Of a stretch of 64,000 nt of DNA, positions 21,844 to 34,600 are shown piece by piece. The stretch spans positions 23,004,001 to 23,068,000 of the forward strand of contig OX485803.1 of NCBI GenBank assembly GCA_950295325.1. Reading direction: 5' to 3'. Each line of letters opens with the position of its first letter. Position 1 is the first letter of the stretch. A program made the position numbers and the translations under genes. The notes beneath the pieces are model-generated. The model was not told the DNA's origin and did not search any database. It saw only the letters and a program-made list of their open reading frames with translations. The stretch is from Polytrichum commune. Lineage: Eukaryota; Streptophyta; Polytrichopsida; Polytrichales; Polytrichaceae.

Positions 21844-22387
21844 GATCACCAATATGAATATGCACTAGTTGCGTCATCCCATGGTTGTATTCTTGGAGCC
21901 CACATGAACGAACGCACAGTGCTTAACAATGTTAAGTAAGATATGCTGGTGAAATGCATAGTTATCTTAACTGGAATCTTATATTTGACTGGTATGCGAT
22001 TCGGTGAGGATCAAAGAGCAAGCATCTTGAAGACACGTATTAAAAAGAGGTTGAACTACGTCTTCAAATATTAATAACTACTCTACACTCAATAATGAAC
22101 TCAACTGGGAGGATGTATGTATTCAGTTAGGAAATCAACAAAAACGCACATTTGAAAACCATAACTGAATCAGGTGAGATCCGATTTTGAACCCGTTTTT
22201 TTGGATATACTTCATCGTAGATTTGCTAATGCAACACGAGTTTTGTTGTGCAAATCTAATTGGTAGAAGTTGGAGAACATGAAAAAAGGAACCAAATAAC
22301 ACCCAGATATCTTATATTAATTTCCACTAAAATCACATCCGTCTAGAATGGCTTGCTCTTTAATTCACAATTGCCACACATTCCATG
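21844..22387 (-). repeat. GGGTGTTATTYGGTTA-family element, inverted copy
   Basis: From about 21977 to 22312 the sequence is the inverted form of 16520-16880: GGTGAGGATCAAAGAGC, AGACACGTATTAAAAAGAGG, GATTTGCTAATGCAAC, TTGTGCAAATCTAATTGG, and the end ACCAAATAACACCC. ATCTTATATT occurs just outside both ends and may be part of a target duplication. The segment 21844-21960 recurs diverged at about 37145-37260. Confidence 0.6.
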
Positions 22388-23600
22388 AAACCTAATTTAG
22401 TGTCCAAGAGGAGCCGAACTTTTTGAGAGGCGTCTTGATGCGGGCAGGTCAAGGACTCAAAGGGGTTAATCAGTTGAAGGTGAGGTTAGCTTATGTTGCA
22501 GGGAAATTTGTTGAAGTTTGCACATGAAAACCTAGTAGTAGAGCGAATTGCAAACGATTTGATGGCAGATGCTATTTGTTACAGTGTGCAGATGGAATAG
22601 AAGTAAAGTGGATCAGGGATTAGCATTTTGTGGGGAAATGGTTTAAGGACGATTCTCTTTATTGGTTTGAGGTTTGCACATGATTATCTGAGCTGAACTT
22701 TAGTAAACTTGAGTTAAGTAGCAGATGGCGGAGTCTGTGTGAAGGTGAACTTGGAGGCATGCATCTTGCGCATGAGGGCAACGAGAAGTGGAACATCAGA
22801 GGCTCTTTAAAGTGATATAGAGGCTGGAAAGGAGGAGGTGGTTGAAGCAGGCGTTGTTTAGCGGTAAAAACCTAATTTCATGAAAACTTAATTGTGTTTT
22901 GAAGAGCAGCTGTACATTGAGGCTCTTCAACGATGCAGGGCAAAAGAGTCGAAGGGAATAATTAGTTGAGGCTGAGATTAACTTATGTTGCGGTGAAATT
23001 TGCTGAAGTTTGCACATAAGAACCAAAGAGTAGAGGTAATTGCGATTGATGAATGGGAGATGGCAGCTGTTTGTTACAGAATGCAGATGAAATGAAGTAA
23101 AGTGGATCAGGAGATTAGTAATTTGTGGAGAAATGGTTTAAGCATGATTATTTTCTAGTTAGAGGTTTGCATATGGTTAATTTAGCTATGCTTTAGGTTA
23201 GGTAAGTAGCAGATGGCAGAGTCTTTATGCAGGCGAACTTGAAGGCATGCATATTGCATGTATGGGCAAAGTGTAGACATATATAGAGGCTAAAAAGAAG
23301 GAGTTAGTTGAAGCAGATATTATTTTGCGGGGAAATATGCGGTTGACATTTGCTCAAGGAAATACTAAAAGCAGTGCTCTTGGCAGATAATTATGGCTAA
23401 TAAGACACGATGACACCCGGCGAACGCTGAAGAATGAAGGAAACTCGGATCATCAGGGATTAAGTTAGTAACACGTGTGGAAATGGTTTAAGAACGATTC
23501 TTCTTGATTAATTTCATTGCATACGATTAGCTAAACTGAGGGATAAGCAGATGGCAGAGACTGTATGAAGGCGAACTTGATGAACAGATCGGATGAACGG
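22388..23600. repeat. Diverged tandem array, about 480-bp period, upstream of GONST1
   Basis: Two full units (about 22388-22866 and 22868-23335) and a third partial one (about 23335-23590) share landmarks in order: CTTATGTTGC, GAAATTTG, TGAAGTTTGCACAT, AAGTAAAGTGGATCAGG, AAATGGTTTAAG, TAAGTAGCAGATGGC, GAGTCT, GCGAACTTG and GGCATGCAT. Divergence of roughly 20-30 percent means it is old. No coding frame persists across the units. Confidence 0.75.
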
Positions 23601-23939
23601 CCTCATGCAGAAGAAAAGAAGAAAGAAGAAAGAATCTTTATTATTGTTGTAAAATGTTCAAGAAAGAGATGAAGTCCTAAACTTAGCGAGTCGGCAGCCT
23701 TGATCGGAAAGTGGGAGGCGGAAAGCAGATATGGTTTCTAATTCGAGGGTAAGCTCTTGGCGATGGTTGGGGGACGGGAAGTTGGGGACTACTGTAGCGA
23801 TACGCTAGTAGCATAGTCGGTGGATCCGGTTTCAGCGGCGATGGGATGGTCATGGTGAAAGATTTTGGCGATGGTGATCGATGCATGACTTACGATGGCC
23901 ATGGTTCAAGTTTACCGGTGCCATCCGACGGTGAAAGGA

Positions 23940-23963
23940 GGTTCGGTATTCGGATGTGTCACT

Positions 23964-23995
<32 letters not shown>

Positions 23996-24111
23996 GTTAT
24001 TATATGAGATTTACCCTAATCCAAGCTGGCTGTGTGATTGACTGTGGCAGTCCGGCATCATCCTGCTTTTAGGAAGTAAGTTAGAAGAAGAAGAAGAAGA
24101 AGAAGAAGAAG
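23940..24111. repeat. (GT)n-G17 and (AGA)n microsatellites
   Basis: A GT run at 23963-23978 leads into a G homopolymer to 23994. An AGA trinucleotide run lies at 24083-24111. The same GT-then-G architecture occurs at 18280-18315. Confidence 0.9.
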
Positions 24112-25126
24112 ACGTGGAGGTAGGTAGGTTACGATCGTGGAAAATATAAGTAACTTAACTAAAATCAAGTCGATGCGATTTGGTTATGTAAACAACTATC
24201 ATCCATGCGCCATGTGATGTTATTACCTGGGACTCACTCACCATTTAGGCCACAACGTGTTTGAGAAGTGTCGTTTCTGCGGAGCGCGTGGTGAACTCGA
24301 AATAGAAACGAACGTGTATGTATCAAATACTACTCTGCAGGCCTGGCAGGGAGCTTACACACGATCTGAAACCATTTCCCCTCGGTTCCAGGTCCGAAAT
24401 GTGTGTCAAACACTTCCTTTATGTGGCCTTTATATGCAACTTAGAGTCTCTCTAATCTTCAGCAAGCTCCGTATTTCGTGGGCTGCGGCTGTTTCTGTCT
24501 AGGACTTTCTTTGGGCTCTGTTGCAATTGCGTAACGGAGATCGTCTGCCGGTAGGTCAGCGTGCTCATCTCGTGGCATCAATACAAGTTTCACAGGGATG
24601 GGGTTGGCGATGAAGCGTGAATTGTAAGCCGGTTGATCCATTTTTTTTCCCTTCTATTTTCCCTTGTGGATGCCCGGGGCAGGAGCTCATGGTACAATAT
24701 GTTCTCAGAAATGCACAAGGGTTTGTGACATTACCTGAGGTTCAGGTGAAGGAGGCGTTTGAATGACAAATGTAGTTGCAACCGGGTCAGGAAACTCATC
24801 CAGGTCAAAGTTGCGCATTTAGCAGTGCGGGTTTTCGCGATTTTCTTTTGCTTCGACGTGCCACTGTCGTCGGTGTTGTTGTTGCCAACGGAGGCCGGTT
24901 CCAGATGTAAATTGGAGCGTCAGTTTGTTGTCGTAGCTTTGGAGCACATGGATTCGTGAGGCACTTGGATGGTGCTTCTAGCGTGTTGGAGGTTTTTGCA
25001 CGGTGGAGATAAATTTGCTTCATGGACTTTCTTGTTTGCTCAAGATGCTCAAATAGTGAACTAGCATACTGAAATCTCGACAACAGAGGAGGGCGTTGTG
25101 AACAAGGCTGACCAGGCTAAGCAACT
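24112..25126 (+). promoter_or_regulatory. Upstream region and 5' UTR of GONST1
   Basis: About 1 kb of less AT-rich DNA without a persuasive coding frame, immediately upstream of the transporter's first coding exon. The frame of the inferred start codon is closed upstream by TAA at 25118-25120. The transcription start and any upstream UTR intron cannot be fixed from sequence. The open frame at 24257-24502 was not accepted as an exon because it has no compatible splice or homology. Confidence 0.45.
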
Positions 25127-28100
25127 ATGGGCACCAGGTTAGTCTCTTTGATTGCATCAGACAACCATTCCCTTTCGTGGTTCAGTGCAGAATTCATTGA
25201 ATACTGAGGCCGATTCTATTTCTTTTCGGTTCAAATGGGAAATGTCATTTAATTTTTTTTTCTGTCTGCTCCCATCCCTACCGCAAGAAAGTAGCTGTTA
25301 TGTGATATTTGGTTATCAGTTCAGTGACGTTGAGGAAGAGGATGAAAATTTGTGAATGGAGGTCACAAGGTTAGGAGTTAGGTCACTGGGTTAGGTTAAT
25401 ATCAAGTTATGTAATAAATGCAAGTATTGTGAGTGGTCGGTGCGAAGATCGCATTTGCAGACGCACTGTTGGATCTTGTAGTTAAACATGCTGTGCAAAC
25501 ACTCCCCCCCCCCAACTCGGTCACGTTTTCTTTTTCCACAAAGATTCGCTAACCTGGTTAACAAACTTTGATGTTTGTTACATGTTGAATGCATGTTTCC
25601 TTGTAAGTTCATCATGTTCATTCGCTGTATAGCAGAAAGGTTGCCTCTGCAATAACCTGGAATCTATTTCAATGTTTCGACAGATCTATTTGGCTTCCTA
25701 GCACAGGCCAAGAGCTTGAGGATGCAGAGAGTGCCCTGTTAGAAGACAGCAAATCTACCACTGGGGGCAAGGGTTTAAATGGCACTTCCACTGGGGCGCA
25801 AAATGGTGTGATGCTGTCGCCCACCACAGCTGGTAGCCCAGGTGGCAACCACCGAAGAGGGCATGGCATAAGGTAGTTTTTTGAACCTTCAGAAAAGTTG
25901 GACAACCTACTTGGGTTGTCCCAATTGTCTCCCTACTTAAAGGCACATGAACGATCCTGACATGTAGAATCCATTGCTCCAGTTGCAACGTGTCTCAAGG
26001 TTTCAATGTAAAAGATAGAGTTGATGTGACTACAGGTCAGGCATTGGAAGCCGAGGGAGCTCATATGAAGATCTAGAGGCTGGAGATGGGGAGAAACCAT
26101 CAAAGCAAGCAAGGTCCCGGAATAATGCATTTGTCTCTGGCTTAGCCTATTGTGTATCGTCATGTGGTATGATACTATTAAATAAAACAGTTCTATCCGG
26201 TTATGGTCTCAAGGCTGGAATTTCACTCATGTTTTATCAGGTATGCTTGCTTTGTTTGTGAATTGCTATGTTTTTGTTTTTTGTTTTACTGTTTTGGAAA
26301 TTTTTCTTCAAGCTTTGATTCTAATATCTTGCAGCACCACTGAAGCAATAGCTATGCAATTCATTGTAGTGGGATTGTAATATTACAAATTCAAACTTTA
26401 TAGGTTTCAAGTTTGCCAATTCTACTAAGAAAACATTTACTCCGATGTTTGCAGAATGTGATTAGTGTCCTTTTGGTGTACCTCTTCAAATTAACTGGGA
26501 CTATCACGACTGAACCTGTTTCTTGGAGGCTCATCAAAGTCTGGTTTCCAGTCAATTGCCTATTTGTTGGCATGCTGGTGACGAGTACCTACAGGTACTA
26601 ACATCTGTATTTGCAAGGTTGATGATTGTGGTGTAGAAATAGGCGAAATAAAGGAATTCTAGTTGATGTGTGTTATCATAATTAATGCCTTGTACAGTCA
26701 AACTTTAGAATTGTGCCCTGAAAACCATCTGTGATTCTGAATCATTGCTGTACATTAAATTCCAACTAGTTTCCAGTCCTTTTGGACTCAGTATGAGGAA
26801 ATTGCACTGAAGGGCTATATGTACAGTCCACTTACTGTGATTTCGTTAGAAGTTGCACAACTTACTGTTCTGAATATGGGTCATAAAAGAAGTGGGCGTT
26901 TGTCTTGAATCTGGTGCTATCTATGTGTTATAACTCATGTCTTCTTTATGTTGTGAAATACAGTTTGAAATTTATGAATGTGGCCATGGTAACTATCTTG
27001 AAGAACGTCACCAATCTGATAACTGCGTGCGGTGAGATCTACTTCTTCAACAAACACCATAATTCAAAAGTCTGGGGCTCTTTGGGTCTAATGGTATGTT
27101 CACTTCTGTTCTTTCAAAGTTAGACCTCATTTTTAGAGCTACACCTGGTGAATACTCTGCTGGTTATATCTGTTTTTTATGTGCTTTATCTTTACCCAAC
27201 CTTTTAAAAACATGTGAGATAATTTAGCCTCTGGTTGTCATGATGTGTGTTTGTTTGTTTGGTTGCAGCTTATCTCAGCCATAAGTGGAGGAATCACTGA
27301 TCTTTCATTTGATGCTGTGGGTTATGCATGGCAAATTTTGAATTGTTTCTGTACTTCGGCATATTCTGTAAGCTGCATACTACTCTTCCAGAAATTTTAA
27401 AATGCATGCTTGTAGTTCTAATTTGATTATTTATGGAGTAACTTCCTGTACTTCAAAATTTTCTGGACTGTGGTAAATATGAAAATTACAAATTATTGGT
27501 GTTTATTTGAGGGTAGTTTGCAATTGCTTAAATTTTTAACATGTAAGAAACTACTGTGCAGCTGCGACTGCGAAAAGTGATGGACCTTGCAAAGCAGAGA
27601 ACTGTGTCAGGCAATCTTAATGAGTTTTCCATGGTGCTACTCAACAATTTGCTATCTATACCTTTAGGGCTTGCCTTAATCCTCATCTTTGAGAGCGATG
27701 TATTGTCAATGTAAGTTGGCCCCTCCAATCTCATTTGTCTTGCCTGACAAACTTAAAAAGAACTTGGGCTCTGTTATTTGAGTTTCTGCTCATCCTACAC
27801 TTCATGTATTACTATCTGTATCTGATTCATGGAGACCCTTTATTTTAAAATTCATGTTTAGTCGGTGATAGGTGAGGGCTGCCCTATTCCTGACATCTGT
27901 GAAACACATATTTCTCTGTTGCAGAGTATTTTAGTGTTGATCATCTAATAGACTTTAAAAGTTACAATGTTGCAATTTTATGCAAGTCAGATATAGGGGC
28001 AATGTGTATGAGATTATATTGCTGCTGAGTAGGAGATGTTTAGCTGTTATCCCTAATCAGGGTCCTTACTTTAATAGACTTCACAATCCATTCATTGTTA

Positions 28101-29080
28101 TGAAATAAATTTATGACTATGTTTACATCAATAGGTGGGATGCTCTAATGTCATCGGCTCTAATTTTGGCTGTGGGTTGATCAATTGTACAGGCCAGCAT
28201 TGAAGATTCCTATGTTCTGGGTTGTTGCTACAATGAGTGGAGTACTTGGTTTGGCTATTAGCTTCACATCCATGTGGTTCCTACATCAGACCAGTCCCAC
28301 TACACACAGGTTCCTTTGCTAACAGTTTCTTACAATTCCGTGTATGGACAAAGCTGAGAAAAACTAAGCAAGGAAGTTGCCAGTGATGTAGTTGAAATAG
28401 CGCTGCTACTAGATCAGCATTTAGATGTTCACTATTACAGGTGCATGGATGGGTTGTTTATTCTCTTATAGCTTTATCTAACCGAGTGCAGTGCTTCAAG
28501 AAGTATAGGAGGAGGACCTTTGGTAATAAATAACTCATTTTGCAGTATTTAAATCAAAGAAACTGGAATGCCTGATGTTGAGATTGAAGTTGTATAGTGG
28601 CAAGGTAGCAAGCAGCTGGGAAATACTTATGAGGGAGCAATTCACACTATGAAACCTGTTATTTGCTGTTAATACTTTGGTCTAAATAACAGGAATCGAT
28701 GTTGTGGTACCTGATTTTTTAAGAGAATTGGTGTTTGTACTCGAGTCTGACATTGTTTTCTTGTTCATGCAGTCTGGTGGGTTCATTGAACAAAATTCCA
28801 CTGTCACTGGCGGGTATAGTTTTGTTTGAGGTTCCAACTAGCGCTCCAAATATGATGAGTATTTTCTTTGGTAAGTGCTGTACCTATGATATACCTAGAA
28901 AGCTCCTCTGTTTCATAACTTTGGACATGCTCATATCTTGGAAGGTTGTGTTCTGTTGGATTGTAATCTTTATTACTAATTTTCTGTTGTAGAATTTTGA
29001 TGTAAAACTGGAACTGATGAATTTTTCTGTCAGGTCTTTTTGCCGGAGTGATGTTTGCGAGGGCAAAGATGATGCCCTGA
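25127..29080 (+). CDS. GONST1: Golgi GDP-sugar (GDP-mannose-type) transporter
   Basis: Ten coding exons join in frame to 394 aa: 25127-25137, 25684-25872, 26036-26240, 26455-26594, 26964-27093, 27269-27367, 27562-27710, 28193-28309, 28773-28870, 29034-29080. The protein matches plant GONST1/2, multipass Golgi antiporters that import GDP-mannose or related GDP-sugars for glycosphingolipid and wall polysaccharide synthesis. Diagnostic blocks are FVSGLAYCVSSCGMILLNK, KVWFPVN, NVAMVTILKNVTNLIT, SGGITDLSFDAVGYAWQ, the FYNN-equivalent LLNN at 284-287, SFTSMWFLHQT, the nucleotide-sugar motif GSLNK at 350-354, and LFAGVMFARAKM. About 90 N-terminal residues (acidic, Gly/Ser/Thr-rich) are cytosolic, making it longer than Arabidopsis GONST1 (about 333 aa). 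The first coding exon is only 11 nt (Met-Gly-Thr plus two bases); its start is inferred from phase and an upstream in-frame stop. It is convergent with the superoxide dismutase gene. Confidence 0.93.
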
Positions 29081-31688
29081 GCAGTCGAACAGTAACACCT
29101 TTTTTAAATCGAAAAGTGTTTGATGATATGGGCTGTGGTTACCAGTTCGAATGCTGTTTGCCTGGTGAATATCTTGTTACCATACAACCAACTGTCTACA
29201 GTTTTGACCTGCACTGGCTTGAATAATAGAAGCTTTTGGAGACTTAAGTAATGGCTTACATCCTGCGGCATCCACATGGAAGATTATTCTCACAAGTAGA
29301 CCAGCACGGCGTTACAACAAGGGTACACATGTAAGTGCCCGTCATGCAAAGCATATGATTTATGAATCATTTGGAATGCTCTGGTTAGAGAACCGGTAAC
29401 CACACATTCTTGTGCAATGTCTCAGCAAGATCTCATGAAGTTTTTGCGACTGATGCCTAGTACTACTTATGATTCAAGGGTTAAATCTCAACATTTTGAA
29501 AGAGAATATGTTGCACTTTCTCTTGAAAATCGATACCCCAACATTTGTTTTTCCGGTTACAGTCCAAGCTGCAACTTGTAATTTCCGAAAGTGATTTTTC
29601 ATCACTGTACCACTTGGTGTACCTTAGTCACTTTGTTAGTAAGCTACTTCTCAAAACACACACAAATTGAGTTAAAATTACAATGTCTCAATTGCTGTAT
29701 ACTGTTGACTTTGTGTGGGCTCTTGTGCATTTGAGCATTGTTTTGAACTTCTCATTTTTCTAATCAAAATGAGTTCTGTCCTTGACAGATGCAGCATGTG
29801 ATTTGCTTACCCAGAATTGTGGAAAGGCATAGTCATTGATTGGAGGACAAATGTCAGCAAACAATCCATTCCTTTTTTATTTATTTCTGTTTTTCACATA
29901 TGGTCTGAAGTGAGTGTTAACAATTGGCCAAGTAGCATGTACAGATCCAACTGAAAACTCATGGAATGTGAATAAATGCACATTCCCATGAACTGCAACC
30001 TTCAATGATATAATTTGCAACTGTAATTTCTTTAATAGCTATATTCAGTTTCTTGCATGTGCTCCTCTTATGACTCCACTGGATTTTAAAACTTTGGGTA
30101 CATTGTGCTATCGACTAAGATTTTTGGAATGAGGTGGGGCCTATGGTGTATAAGGAAAGTAAATGAATATAGGAGAAAAAATGGAATACTCATGTTAGCA
30201 GATGTTGGTATGTTGGGATGTCTTTTGGATTATGGCAGGTTCAATTTTCAGCTACTCGAAGAGGACTCTCAGGCTGAATAGAATAAAGTCCCTCAAAAGA
30301 TGAAATGTGGTTTTGGTACTCACCCTAATCTGACAAGTTAGAAGGATGTTTATTTATAGCCCATCACCACTCTCTTGGCATGTTAATTTGAGCGTTAAGA
30401 TAACTTAAGCGAAAGAACATGATAAGCTCTCAAACTCGCCTATTTGTTGACTGAGCCAGAGTTTGATATGGAAACTTTAAGGGTAGCTTTATAGTCTAGA
30501 AGAGCACCATGCTGGTTATTTGGAAAGCCAAAGGTTTCAGTTGAGGGACCTTGGAATGAAGAGTTAATCAATTTTAGGGTTTTAAATAGGAGAGGACAGT
30601 CATATCTGACTGGTGGTTTAGTGTGAATCAAAAAATAAACGCCATAAGTACACATGTTTCAAAGAGATTGAACTATACCTTCAAATTTGCACACTTGATA
30701 TTGGTTGCAATTGGGAGTATTGACGTGGAATGAACAAAGCATAATTGAACCAGAGCAGGTCCAATTTTCTATCCAATTTTTGCTCATGCTTCATCGGGCA
30801 TTTGTTAATGCAGCAACATAAATTTCATTGTGTAAATCTAATTGATTATTCATTCCTTGCACTTTGATTTTATTGAAATTGTACTAAGATGTGGAGATAT
30901 ACACATTGAGTGTAACACTGGGAAATGTCAAGGTTGCAAATCGTTTTCTTACTGTCTAACATACTCCAGGATATTTTGATATGTGGAGCTCTACATACGA
31001 GTGCTCTAGAATATTGCAAATCTATCAGAGAGTACATGAATTGCACAATTAAAAACATTGCAACTCTACCATAATACATGTGCAAATATTCAAGTTGCGC
31101 AAGTCATGTGCACTTGGACCTGTAGGGCCTCACTGTTTCATTGATCTAAAATAGATGTTGAAGAATTAATGTGATCTTCGAACTGGAATGAAACAATGAG
31201 TGGTTGCATTCTATTACTATAAAGCCTCCTGCTCAGAATTTGCAGTGCTCAAGGTCTTTGTTCATTCAGAGTTTGCAGTATGCACATATCTTATAAAAGA
31301 GTATAAGGGGAATTGCCAAGAACAATTTCACACAAATTGCCAAATATGAGTGCATCCAAGTGAAGCTGAAATAAAGATGAAAGGGCCAGTCTAATATTAA
31401 TTTGCAGATCAGACACCACCTTGAAGATGAGTGAGCTGTAAGGTTGAATGATATTAACGTCCCCACAATTCACAAGTACAGCAGATATTATAACCTTGCA
31501 GGTCTATCGGACACATTTACAGAACCCCACCATATGTTAAAGAAGAGCAAGAGGTGAAGTTATTTACTTCAGACAGAACTCTCCGTGTCGTTTTGTATGC
31601 CAGTTGAATCTGCTCCCTAACCTCCGGTCGATCTTGGTGTCAAAATCATTTAAGTGAACAAGCTCATGGATATGCATCCTATTGGCAC
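29081..31688. other. Convergent intergenic region with both 3' UTRs
   Basis: This contains the 3' UTR of the transporter (+) and of the superoxide dismutase (-). AATAAA at about 29971 is a possible polyadenylation signal for the transporter. A partial inverted copy of the GGGTGTTATTYGGTTA repeat family lies at about 30616-30860 (TTTCAAAGAGATTGAACTA, TGTGTAAATCTAATTGAT). No further gene was found. Confidence 0.5.
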
Positions 31689-34600
31689 TTAATTTGGTGT
31701 TAGCCCCACCACACCTGCAATTTCAACAGACAATGTGAGTGTAAGATCTAGTGTTCAGAGAAAGATACAATCTAAACTCAAATGCAAACCCACATACATT
31801 TACATTTCTATCATGTACATTCTTTCTTAATAGGAGACAGACATAAAGTTGTTTCACATTTCCTGACCCCTGATCTCTCCTGCCAGCGTAACCCCATATT
31901 CATAATGCAGTTCTGCTGATTGTATATGATCAATAAACCTGAGATGTCTCCGATATGCTTCAAGGTATGCCAGCCTTACTGGGCTAATTGTGTTCAAGTG
32001 GTGAGTGGTTGGGTGTGGATTTAAGAACAAACACCAGGATGACATGTATTTAGATGAGATCGGACTACATGCTCAAAACTTGTTAACCATTCTCAGCTCA
32101 ATATTCAACATAGTTGGGGGGACTTTATGGCCATTTAATGAGCCTGAGAATCTTTGCTCCAGATAGTCATATGCGCTCCAAAAATTATGGGGAAAATGGC
32201 AACAGCTACAGTTTGAGGTTGTCTATCATCTCACACTAATTGTGTGGTTCATATCCTACGAGAAGTGGAGGTAGAGCTAAGAGGTCCATTCAAGGCCTGC
32301 TTACCTTACATGTTTGTTTTCAAGATGTACCTCTGCTGATTTGGAGACCTCAATCATCTTCCATCCTTATATATGCAGAAGTAATAAACACAAAGCACAC
32401 CAAGCTGACTTTTTATCTAACAAAATGTAATACCCTGTTGAGAAGAATGTTGTACTTACCACAAGCAAGGCGGCCACCTGCATTGCCAGTTGTAGAGCTG
32501 AGTTCATGCCCACCTGCAAGTGAGCCCCACACCATCAGAACATCTCTAGATTTGAATTCCTTTTCCAATCTAAAACTTGTGAAGGGGTCACAAGAATCCA
32601 TCTGAAAAACTCAGTACCAGAATATCAATATCTTGATCATCACATAGAAGCTTACTTCTATCTTGGCTGCTCAGAACATCACAGTAACTGTGACCAGTGA
32701 AATAACACAACCAAAAAAATCTCACCCTTTCCAAGGTCATCCTCGAGTTCATGAATGACAAACGCCCTTCCCACCACTGAAGTAGGACCAGACAAAGGAA
32801 TCTGCAAAAGACCATAATTTTCACATGTAACTTCAGCAAATTCCTTCAAGGTGAGCAAATCCACCAGCTGGACAACATCCCATTCCTTGATACTTACTAC
32901 TCAACAACTCAGGTGTAAGCAATTGAGTCCTCCCAATGACTACCTTTCCGTTCCTTTGAAATTTGATGACATTCTCTGAGTAAAAGGAACGAAGCAGGTA
33001 ATTTTCATATTTCAAGTTGATAACATCCAGTGAGTCAAAAGAAATGGAGTACTTTTCACAATTGAGTGACAGCTCTCACCTGATTGTCAGTAAGTGTCAC
33101 CTCCACTACACCTGTGACAGAGCAATCAATTTATTCATATTAGTCTTCAGGGCACAAGCATTAAAACTAAAAATAAAATCTCATTTACACATCTGATACC
33201 TATATAGTTACATGATCAAAAAACTCATACCATCTTCTCCAGCCACAACATTGCCCAAATCTCCCGCGTGACGAATTTCGTCTCCTGGAGCACCATGGGT
33301 TTTGCCCTCAGGATTGAAATGGGGACCTGCATGAAAAAATCATTGGGAGTCAGAAAACTTGTTCTATAGCAGGAACTTGAGCTTTGCATTCTAAAAGTGA
33401 ATTTCTCCAGTAGCACAACATACTTGTTGACACTCTGCTGTTTCATCCCCAAGATTCAAAATTGTTGGCTGTGACTTAGCACAAGTCCTTCTAGGATAAA
33501 GTTTGAAAGGCTTGTCCAACACATCCCTCTAACACTATCTTACTCATGCTGACAAGGTTCATTCTCTAGTGTTCAAAAGAAAAGCACATTCAATTGTGAG
33601 ATCCCAATCTTACGACTGAATTCATATTGCACTGAATCTTAACAATGATAATCAGGCAAGAACAGCAAAAACTTACCAGTGGAGATGCAGCCATTGGTTG
33701 TGTCACCAAATTCGTGCTGCATGAGAACACGAAGACCAAATGCTTCAGAAAATTTCTGATCTTACTTCTTATTGCGCTTGTGTCTTGCAAAACTTTATCT
33801 ATCTTCCCAACATAGCGCAAACAAAATGGTAGCAGCCACTTTTTCATAAAAGTACAGTATTCATCAATAAGACCCAACTTCATTTTGTTGCTGTTGGCTG
33901 GTTTTATTTGGAACAACAACTTTGGACAGAATGAGGAGCTAAGAGAGTCAAAATTTACTGAGTTTTCAAGCAGTATACAGTTATACAATGAATGGAGACA
34001 TGAAAATACAATGGAAAGTTGCAAGTCAAGGTGGCGAGTCATACAAGATGAAATCCGTGCTTGCCAGGAGCAAGGCCAGTGATTTTCACATTCACGGTTG
34101 TAGGACCTGCACAATACTGCCAATCTAGTTTGAAACTTGAAGCATACGTGATGCTTCAAACACCACATTATCAGAGTCCCAGACATGCATGCAACTCTAG
34201 GAGATGTGAGAAGTGCCAAATTTGTTGCAAAGATGGTTCCACTTGAACACTCTACACTAAAGAACACGCCACATTCATCACAATTCATCACAACCCACAG
34301 TGAGTGTCTTCTAATCACTGCATGGCAACCAGAGAGGGTGTCATATGATACTTGGTGCTATATGACATGTCATGAAGACTCCTCTAACTAACATGGCACA
34401 CCAATTTTGATGCCACATTGAACCAACTTTTTAGTATACTTAATGTCTCTGCAAAGATTACAAGATCTAAAGGCGATTTTAACTGTTTGAAATCTCTCCT
34501 TCCATAAAAGGTAAGTGAAGCAGTGTTGATGTGAATAAACTATGCACCTAGTGTTTAGAACTCTTAGCAAGTCGGACCTAACTTGACCCATTTCACAAGA

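Noticed and set aside
24257-24502. Possible upstream coding exon of GONST1
   Set aside because: No donor in compatible phase and no homology to the transporter; the start at 25127 explains the reading frame.
33590-34318. Longest open frame in the window (242 codons, minus strand)
   Set aside because: It overlaps CSD2 exons 2 and 3 but in a different frame, and runs through introns. The real exons are identified by superoxide dismutase homology and splice sites.
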